From contig JASBSZ010000015.1 in assembly GCA_030148665.1 (NCBI GenBank), positions 123,344 through 187,343 on the forward strand: a stretch of DNA of 64,000 nucleotides, given 5' to 3'. The stretch is from Alphaproteobacteria bacterium. Its GTDB lineage: Bacteria > Pseudomonadota > Alphaproteobacteria > Rhodobacterales > Rhodobacteraceae. The position numbers and the translations under genes were made by a program. The notes under the pieces are model-generated. The model was given only the letters and a program-made list of their open reading frames with translations, had not been told where the DNA came from and did no database searches. Shown piece by piece: positions 58,657 to 64,000 of this stretch; the stretch's first letter is position 1, and each line of letters begins with the position of its first letter.

Positions 58657-59730
58657 TCAGGCATTGCCCTTTTCGATCAGCGCACGGGCGATTCCGGCAT
58701 AGGCCTTGCCGACCGGGCCATCTTCCAGGGCGATCGGCCTGCCCGCATCCGATGCCAGGCGTACGCTGACATCCAGCGGGATCTCGCCGAGGAAGGGAAT
58801 GCCCAGCTTCTGCGCCTCGTCCCGGGCGCCGCCGTGGCCAAAGATGTGGTCCTCGTTGCCGCATTTCGGGCAGACATACATCGACATGTTCTCGATCATG
58901 CCGACGATCGGGGTGTTCGTCTTGTTGAACATGGTGATCGCCTTCTTGGCGTCGAGCAGCGCAACATCCTGCGGGGTCGAGACGATGATCGCACCGTTGA
59001 CCACGGTTTTCTGCGACAGCGTCAGTTGCACATCCCCCGTGCCCGGCGGCAGATCGACCAGCAGCACGTCGAGTTCGCCCCACTGCACCTGGCCCAGCAG
59101 TTGTTGCAGCGTGCCCACCAGCAGGGGGCCGCGCCAGATGACGGCCTCGTCATCCTTCAGCAGCAGCCCCATCGACATGAAGGTGACCCCGTGTGACACC
59201 AGCGGGATGATCTTTTCGCCATCGGGGGATTTGGGGCGCTGGTTCATGCCCATCATGCGGCTCTGGCTGGGGCCGTAGATGTCGGCGTCCAGCAGGCCAA
59301 CGCGACGCCCCTGCATGGCCAGCGCGACCGCAAGGTTGCTGGCCACAGTCGATTTGCCGACCCCGCCCTTGCCCGAGGCAACGGCGATGATGCGCTCGAC
59401 CCCGGGGATGGGGGCGCGATTTGCCCCCGGTTTCGGGTGGCTGCCCAGTTTCAGATCGGGCGGCGGCGCGGCTGTTTTCGGGTCGCTCACATGCGCCGTC
59501 AGGATGACCGACGCGCTGCCGACGCCTTCCAGCCCCTCGACCGCCTTTCGGGCAGCTTCGACCACGGGTTCCATTTTCGGGGCCAGGTCGGGGGCGACCT
59601 CGATCAGGAATCTGACCTTGTCGCCTTCGATGGTGAGCGCGCGCACCATGTCGCGCGATACCGGATCACCGCCGTCCGGCAGGGGGATGGTCTTCAGTCT
59701 TTCTAGCACGGCGTCGCGTGAAATGGTCAT
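58657..59730 (-). CDS. apbC: Mrp/ApbC family iron-sulfur carrier ATPase
   Basis: The 357-residue P-loop protein has an N-terminal MIP18-like domain (about 1-80) and a deviant Walker A, ASGKGGVGKSTVA. The C-terminal CPKCG binds a shared [4Fe-4S] cluster at the dimer interface. It delivers clusters to target proteins, plausibly including the complex I subunits encoded here. ATG 59730 follows AAAGGACC; the longer frame from 59814 is not conserved. It converges with the stress protein gene. Confidence 0.92.
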   Translation of the reverse strand: MTISRDAVLERLKTIPLPDGGDPVSRDMVRALTIEGDKVRFLIEVAPDLAPKMEPVVEAARKAVEGLEGVGSASVILTAHVSDPKTAAPPPDLKLGSHPKPGANRAPIPGVERIIAVASGKGGVGKSTVASNLAVALAMQGRRVGLLDADIYGPSQSRMMGMNQRPKSPDGEKIIPLVSHGVTFMSMGLLLKDDEAVIWRGPLLVGTLQQLLGQVQWGELDVLLVDLPPGTGDVQLTLSQKTVVNGAIIVSTPQDVALLDAKKAITMFNKTNTPIVGMIENMSMYVCPKCGNEDHIFGHGGARDEAQKLGIPFLGEIPLDVSVRLASDAGRPIALEDGPVGKAYAGIARALIEKGNA

Positions 59731-60048
59731 GTCGTCTGGTCCTTTCGGTGTGCCTTGCCCGTCAACGGCGGCAGCGATGGCGGCTGCGTGGAATCCGCTG
59801 CCGGGATGGCGCATTGATCAGCCATCCCGAGGCAAAGGGCAAGGGGGGCGCGCGATGATGTGATTGTGGCCGCATATGGGTCAGTCCGGCACGACCCCCT
59901 GGCCGGTTGCGGCGGGCGCGGCAGGCGTGGACCATGCGCGTAACGCATATCGGGTTTGAGGAAACTCGGGATTGTCCGCCGCGGTGATCGGACTAAATAG
60001 CAGCGCAGAAGACAACGCCGATGACGGCATGATCAAGTGAGGCACAAG
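59731..60048. other. 318-base divergent intergenic region
   Basis: It holds the upstream regions of the Mrp gene (minus) and the DUF1127 gene (plus). I see no gene or strong repeat. Sequence near 59985-60000 (GGACTAAATAGC) could be a -10 region for the DUF1127 gene. Otherwise nothing can be assigned. Confidence 0.4.
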
Positions 60049-60273
60049 ATGGCATTCGCGCTGACCACCACTCACCCGCAGAACGGCGTGTTCGCCCCCG
60101 CTTTGCAGGCTTTCAAATCCCTCTTGCGCGCGGCGGCCACGCGGCGCGAATACCGCAATACGCGGCGCCAGCTGATGGCCCTGTCCGATGACGGTCTGGC
60201 CGATCTCGGTCTGACCCGCGGGCAGATCGACCGCGTTGCGATCGAGGCCGCGATCGGCTCGGCCCACCACTGA
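60049..60273 (+). CDS. DUF1127 small protein
   Basis: The 74-residue protein has the typical C-terminal DUF1127 helix pair (RREYRNTRRQLMALSDDGLADLGLTRGQI), rich in Arg at its start. GAGG lies seven bases before ATG 60049. In Rhodobacter and Agrobacterium, DUF1127 proteins can bind RNA and influence stress and phosphate physiology, but I cannot tell which applies here. It is followed by a strong terminator. Confidence 0.85.
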   Translation: MAFALTTTHPQNGVFAPALQAFKSLLRAAATRREYRNTRRQLMALSDDGLADLGLTRGQIDRVAIEAAIGSAHH

Positions 60274-60333
60274 TCACGGGTCTTCCCTTTCCCTGTCGGA
60301 AACCTGCCCTCCCTCGGGTTTCCGAAAAAGAAG

Positions 60334-60371
60334 CGGCGGCGTGCCCCTCCCTCACGCCGCCGTTTTCTTTT
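60334..60371 (+). terminator. intrinsic terminator of the DUF1127 gene
   Basis: CGGCGGCGTG (60334-60343) pairs perfectly with CACGCCGCCG (60353-60362) over a 9-base loop, followed by TTTTCTTTT. This is the clearest Rho-independent terminator in the window. A second stem, CGGAAACC with GGTTTCCG (60297-60324), precedes it. Confidence 0.88.
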
Positions 60372-60477
60372 GCCTTGCTGGTCGTTGATGCGGCCTGTCG
60401 GCAGGGAATCCGGGCAAGCTGGTTCAACCCATCCTAGTCACCCGGAATCGAAGTTCGCTACATTGGTTTTCTACTCT

Positions 60478-60532
60478 CCGGATCGCTTGCGATCCGGTTC
60501 GCGCCCGACCCCGCCCCCCAGGCGGGCGCGAA
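60478..60532. repeat. two adjacent perfect hairpins in gene-free DNA
   Basis: CCGGATCGC-TT-GCGATCCGG (60478-60497) is followed at once by TTCGCGCCCG (60498-60507), paired with CGGGCGCGAA (60523-60532). A third, weaker stem, GCGCCC (60597-60602) with GGGCGC (60614-60619), follows. The 655-base stretch 60274-60928 has no credible gene, and these stems make up its left half. Confidence 0.6.
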
Positions 60533-60674
60533 TTGGTGGTGCCATTTCAACAGATTGCGATGTCGCACTCGCGAAAACCGGCGCGCAGATCTCAACGCGC
60601 CCCCCTCGGGGCCGGGCGCGAACCTGCCATTGTCGCAGCGAATTGAATGAAGCGCATTTCGTTTCCACCATACT

Positions 60675-60940
60675 AGGGCCTGTTGACGATCACCAGATCG
60701 CACCAATGCGGGGGAAAATTGCTTCCGGCGTGATAAATTTGACCGCAGCGATCTTCTGATCGGAAGGGAAAATTCGCGCGTTGGGGGCAATTTTCGCCGC
60801 GTCCCTTCGGGATTTCGCCCAAATCCGCCATTGTGACGCAAATTTCGCTTGAAAGGGGGGCACCCTGTCTGCGCAAAATTGGCTGGCACTGGTGGATTTG
60901 GGCTGAAACCGGTGCGATCTGGTGGTCGTCAACAGGCCCT
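60675..60940. mobile_element. 266-bp MITE-like element with 30-bp terminal inverted repeats
   Basis: The left end (60675-60704, beginning AGGGCCTGTTGACGATCACC) and the right end (60911-60940) are inverted copies matching at 29 of 30 positions; the single mismatch is at 60690. The interior of about 206 bases carries no convincing gene. No target duplication is obvious. The layout fits a non-autonomous element mobilised by a transposase elsewhere in the genome. GGGCCTGTTGAC-type ends recall IS5-group elements, which is recollection only. The right end runs into the FAD monooxygenase gene. Confidence 0.7.
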
Positions 60941-62125
60941 GGTCACGTCATGGCCATACAGCCAGTCATAGCGCCGCAGCATCATGGCCGGTGTCAACAT
61001 TCCGGCCACGCGCATCGCGGCATGGGCCGGGCCCCGCAGAAGGGGCGATGACATGTGATAGATGCGGGTGTTGTCGGTGGCGGCCCTGACGATGCGGCGG
61101 GTGCGGGCGCGGCGCCGTTTCTGATAGGCTGCCAGCGCCTTTTCGGCCTCGTCGTTGCGGTCCAGCTCTTCGGCCAGAACCCAGGCATCCTCGATCGCCA
61201 TGTTCGCGCCCTGCGCCAGAAAGGGCAGGGTAGGGTGCGCCGCATCCCCCAGAATGGCCGTCGTGCCGCGATACCAGTTCGTGGCGACGGGGTGGGCAAA
61301 CAGCCCCCACAGATGGACGTTCTCGCACAATCCCAGCAGACGACGGACATCGGCGGGAAAGCTGCTGAAGGCGCGGCGCAGATTGGCCGGATCGTCAAGG
61401 TGGTTCCACCCCTCGGCCACCCATTTTGCGCGTTCTTCCACGGCCACGATGTTGATCAGGCGGCCTTCGCGCAGCGGATAGGTTACCAGGTGGCGCCCGG
61501 GACCCATATAGACGGTGGCAACGCGGGGCATGTCATGGATGGGAACGTGGCGCGCCTCGACGGTGGCCCGCCATGCAACCTGTCCGGTAAAGCGTGCCGT
61601 CCGTGTTCCCTCGACGGCCTGTCGGGCGAGCGAATGAACCCCGTCCGCCCCCACCAGCATGCGGCAGTCGCGCTGGCTGCCATCCTCGAAGGGCAATGTT
61701 GCCTGATCGAAACCGATGGCCACGCCCGTTGCCTTTTTGCCAAGGATCAGCGCAACGCCGTGGCGCCGGGCCGCCTGGGCCAGCATCTCGACCAGATCGG
61801 CGCGATGCAGCAGGAGATATGGGTTGTCGTTGCCGTGTTTCGCCTGCGTCATGTCCAGGCGCAGGACCAGCCTGCCGCCGCGGTGTTCGCGCAGTTCGAC
61901 CGCCTGTAGCGGCACGCCGATACGGGCAACCCGCTCGCCCAGACCCAGGGCGGCCAGCACGGCCGTGCCGTTGGGCGTGATCTGCAGCCCGGCGCCGACC
62001 TCGGTCAGCTCGGGGGCCTGTTCGATGACGCTGACCCGCGCCCCCCGCCGTGCCAGGGCAATGGCGGCCGTCAGCCCGCCGATACCGGCGCCCAGGATGG
62101 TGATGCTCTGCCCCTTGAGTGCCAT
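60929..62125 (-). CDS. FAD-dependent monooxygenase (salicylate hydroxylase-like)
   Basis: The 398-residue flavoprotein has the FAD dinucleotide loop GAGIGGLTAAIALARRG, the ARLVGADGVHS-type middle motif (here LVGADGVHS) and the second FAD motif LGDAAHPTLPFLAQGANMAIEDAW. This group hydroxylates aromatic acids such as salicylate or 3-hydroxybenzoate, and the exact substrate is not readable. The last residues (RAC) and the stop lie within the terminal inverted repeat of the adjacent element, so the natural C-terminus may have been altered. The core is complete. Confidence 0.88.
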   Translation of the reverse strand: MALKGQSITILGAGIGGLTAAIALARRGARVSVIEQAPELTEVGAGLQITPNGTAVLAALGLGERVARIGVPLQAVELREHRGGRLVLRLDMTQAKHGNDNPYLLLHRADLVEMLAQAARRHGVALILGKKATGVAIGFDQATLPFEDGSQRDCRMLVGADGVHSLARQAVEGTRTARFTGQVAWRATVEARHVPIHDMPRVATVYMGPGRHLVTYPLREGRLINIVAVEERAKWVAEGWNHLDDPANLRRAFSSFPADVRRLLGLCENVHLWGLFAHPVATNWYRGTTAILGDAAHPTLPFLAQGANMAIEDAWVLAEELDRNDEAEKALAAYQKRRRARTRRIVRAATDNTRIYHMSSPLLRGPAHAAMRVAGMLTPAMMLRRYDWLYGHDVTRAC

Positions 62126-62141
62126 GGGCAGCCCTCAGACG

Positions 62142-62170
62142 CAAAACACCGGAGCGCTGCCGCCCCGGTG
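62142..62170 (-). terminator. terminator of dksA
   Basis: On the minus strand CACCGG (62170-62165) pairs with CCGGTG (62152-62147) and is followed by TTTTGC. It lies 40 bases after the dksA stop and just before the monooxygenase start. Confidence 0.65.
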
Positions 62171-62210
62171 CCGTGGAAACGTGATGCCGTTCATGGCCGT
62201 GGCCGTCACG

Positions 62211-62633
62211 TCAGTCGTCACGATGAACCCGCTCGGCGCGCTCGTGGCGTTCCTGCGCTTCCAGGCTGAGGGTTGCGATGGGCCGCGCTTCCAGCCGTTT
62301 CAGCGAGATCGGCTCGCCCGTTTCCTCGCAATAGCCGTAGGTGCCTTCCTCGATCCGTCGCAGGGCCGCGTCGATCTTGGCGATCAGCTTGCGCTGGCGG
62401 TCGCGGGTGCGCAACTCGAGCGCGCGATCGGTTTCCTCGGATGCACGGTCGGCAATGTCGGGAATGTTGCGCGTGCCTCTCTGCATGCCTTCGATGGTAT
62501 CGCGGTTCCCTTCGAGGATGCTGTTCTTCCAGTCCAGCAGCTTGCGTTTGAAATAGGCCAGCTGACGTTCGTTCATGAAGGGTTCGTCTTCGCTGGGGGT
62601 GTAGTCCTTGTCGAGTACGGTATCCACTTTCAC
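62211..62633 (-). CDS. dksA: RNA polymerase-binding transcription factor DksA
   Basis: The 140-residue protein has the coiled coil with the tip motif DIADRASEE (Asp and Ala tip residues present), so polymerase regulation with ppGpp is expected. The C-terminal zinc-finger region, GTYGYCEETGEPISLKRLEARP, has one cysteine instead of four, a form known from alphaproteobacteria. The start is GTG 62633 with GGGAGG six bases upstream. Confidence 0.92.
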   Translation of the reverse strand: MKVDTVLDKDYTPSEDEPFMNERQLAYFKRKLLDWKNSILEGNRDTIEGMQRGTRNIPDIADRASEETDRALELRTRDRQRKLIAKIDAALRRIEEGTYGYCEETGEPISLKRLEARPIATLSLEAQERHERAERVHRDD

Positions 62634-62841
62634 TTGATCCTCCCAAGGAATTCAAGAATGCGACTCGGGGTCCCGGTTATGCTGCCGGGATCAGGTGCCG
62701 TTCGGGCACCGCTTACAGAATGTCGCAGGCTTTGTCACCCCGTGAAATGCATATCTTGATGCTGCCCGTACAGGTGATACAGTCGGCACCAGCGCAAAAC
62801 GCCAGGGCAATCCAGGGACAATCCGGGGGCAATCAGGCATC

Positions 62842-63681
62842 ATGAAATTTACCGGCACCGCAAGCTATGTCGCAACGGACGATCTGACTGTTGCCGTAAA
62901 CGCATCAATAACCCTTGAAAGGCCATTATTGGTGAAGGGTGAGCCGGGCACCGGCAAGACCGAACTGGCCCGTCAGGTGGCCGCAAGTCTGGATCTGCCG
63001 ATCATCGAATGGAACGTCAAATCCACCACCAAGGCCCAGCAGGGGCTGTATGAATACGACGCCGTCAGCCGCCTGCGCGACAGCCAGCTGGGGGATGAAC
63101 GCGTCAACGACGTGCGCAACTATATCCGCAAGGGCAAGCTGTGGGAGGCCTTCGAGGCCGATCAGAAGGTCGTGCTGCTGATCGACGAGATCGACAAGGC
63201 CGATATCGAGTTTCCCAACGACCTGCTGCAGGAACTCGACCGGATGGAATTCTTTGTCTACGAGACCGGCGAAACCATCCGTGCGCGCCATCGGCCCATC
63301 GTCATCATCACCTCGAACAACGAAAAGGAATTGCCCGACGCCTTTCTGCGGCGCTGTTTCTTTCACTATCTCAAGTTCCCCGATGCCGAGACCCTGCGCC
63401 AGATCATCGAGGTGCACCATCCCGGCATCAAGCCCCAGCTGGTGACCGAGGCGCTGACCCAGTTCTTCGAGATCCGCGAAACGCCGGGGCTGAAAAAGAA
63501 ACCCTCGACGTCTGAGGTGCTGGACTGGCTGAAGCTGCTGCTGGTCGAGGATCTCGCCCCCGAAGACCTGAAGCGCAAGGGCAAGGACGCGCTACCCAGG
63601 CTGCATGGCGCGTTGCTCAAGAACGAACAGGATGTGCATCTGTTCGAGCGCCTGGCCTTCATGGCCCGCGGCGGGCGCTGA
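62842..63681 (+). CDS. MoxR family AAA ATPase
   Basis: The 279-residue protein has Walker A GEPGTGKTEL, Walker B VVLLIDEIDKAD, sensor 1 VIITSNNEKELPDAFLRRC and a lid domain. MoxR ATPases act as chaperones for metal-enzyme or complex maturation, usually with a von Willebrand A-domain partner encoded next door. Here the next gene is on the opposite strand and unrelated, so the partner is elsewhere. Repeated CAATC-type motifs (about 62805-62835) precede the start. Confidence 0.9.
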   Translation: MKFTGTASYVATDDLTVAVNASITLERPLLVKGEPGTGKTELARQVAASLDLPIIEWNVKSTTKAQQGLYEYDAVSRLRDSQLGDERVNDVRNYIRKGKLWEAFEADQKVVLLIDEIDKADIEFPNDLLQELDRMEFFVYETGETIRARHRPIVIITSNNEKELPDAFLRRCFFHYLKFPDAETLRQIIEVHHPGIKPQLVTEALTQFFEIRETPGLKKKPSTSEVLDWLKLLLVEDLAPEDLKRKGKDALPRLHGALLKNEQDVHLFERLAFMARGGR

Positions 63682-63714
63682 AGCGACTGCCCTCACCGGC
63701 CGTCAGGTCAGCGT

Positions 63715-64000
63715 TCACACATACATGTAACGCGCCGACTGTCCCAGGCGGTCGCGGCGTTCGCGCAGTTCCAGCCGGCCGACGGTGCGCAGGTGTACCT
63801 CGTCCGGGCCATCGACGATGCGTAGCGCCCGGCCCCAGGTATAGATGTCGCCCAGCGGCGTGTCGGGGCTGATGCCCATGGCGCCAAAGACCTGGATCGC
63901 GCGGTCGGACACCTCGCATTGCAACTGTGGCACCAGCGTCTTGATCATCGAGATTTCCTTGCGCGCTGCCCGCGCCCCGTGCCGGTCGATCAGCCAGGCG
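63715..64000 (-). CDS. acyl-CoA dehydrogenase family protein, C-terminal fragment at window edge
   Basis: This is the last 95 codons of a minus-strand gene whose start lies beyond the window. The VSDRAIQVFGAMGISPDTPLGDIYTWGRALRIVDGPDEVH segment is the C-terminal four-helix part of acyl-CoA dehydrogenases, where the catalytic base can be replaced. GPDEVH in place of YEGTSE is seen in the long-chain ACAD10/11-like group. The substrate is unknown. Confidence 0.8.
   Translation of the reverse strand, partial: AWLIDRHGARAARKEISMIKTLVPQLQCEVSDRAIQVFGAMGISPDTPLGDIYTWGRALRIVDGPDEVHLRTVGRLELRERRDRLGQSARYMYV

Noticed and set aside
60458..60889. Minus-strand open frames in the hairpin and MITE region, possibly transposase remnants
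   Set aside because: They cross the hairpins and the inverted repeat, show no DDE or helix-turn-helix motif, and lack a ribosome site.

Overview
The window reads as chromosomal DNA of an alphaproteobacterium of the order Rhodobacterales (Rhodobacter/Paracoccus/Roseobacter relatives). The reasons are high GC (roughly two thirds by eye), the long NADH dehydrogenase operon interrupted by extra reading frames as in Rhodobacter and Paracoccus, a mitochondrial-like NuoG, a one-cysteine DksA, a stand-alone Hint protein and a dispersed CTTCTTCTTTG-type repeat that I associate with this group. It is mostly housekeeping and catabolic DNA. I see no tRNA, rRNA, CRISPR array, prophage or intact transposase.

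Layout. 1-2381: a secreted protein of unknown function and a convergent APC-type permease. 2550-10428: a leucine (isovalerate) catabolic operon with isovaleryl-CoA dehydrogenase, both methylcrotonyl-CoA carboxylase subunits, a GST-like protein, HMG-CoA lyase and methylglutaconyl-CoA hydratase. A lower-GC membrane-anchored SNase-type nuclease gene sits between the two carboxylase subunits. 10601-28036: the complete nuoABCDEFGHIJKLMN operon for respiratory complex I with six extra genes (after nuoC, three between nuoE and nuoF, after nuoF and after nuoG) and a C-terminally extended NuoE. 28044-31251: birA, coaX and rnj continue in the same direction. BirA would biotinylate the carboxylase made upstream. 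31388-43171: single genes, namely a DEAD-box helicase, a PepSY-type membrane protein, a Crp/Fnr regulator, a Hint protein, an SDR, an orphan ABC ATPase, an ABC-F protein, a small secreted protein, a CaiB-type racemase/CoA-transferase and an alpha/beta hydrolase.

43257-51174: a glycerol-3-phosphate block. glpD-ugpB-ugpA-ugpE-ugpC runs on the minus strand, and glpR plus a HAD-IIA phosphatase run divergently from it. 51155-58546: a probable uptake-and-catabolism island. A class III aminotransferase and a beta-keto acid cleavage enzyme lie divergent from an RpiR regulator, a TAXI-type TRAP binding protein, a fused TRAP permease and a universal stress protein. 58657-64000: Mrp/ApbC ATPase, a DUF1127 protein, a 655-base gene-free stretch with hairpins and a 266-bp element with 30-bp terminal inverted repeats, a FAD monooxygenase whose stop codon lies inside that element, dksA, a MoxR ATPase and the 3' part of an acyl-CoA dehydrogenase.

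The observations most worth following are the modular accessory proteins of the nuo operon, the RpiR/TAXI/aminotransferase/BKACE island whose substrate cannot be read from sequence, the nuclease gene inside the leucine operon, the MITE-like element, and several palindromic operator candidates.
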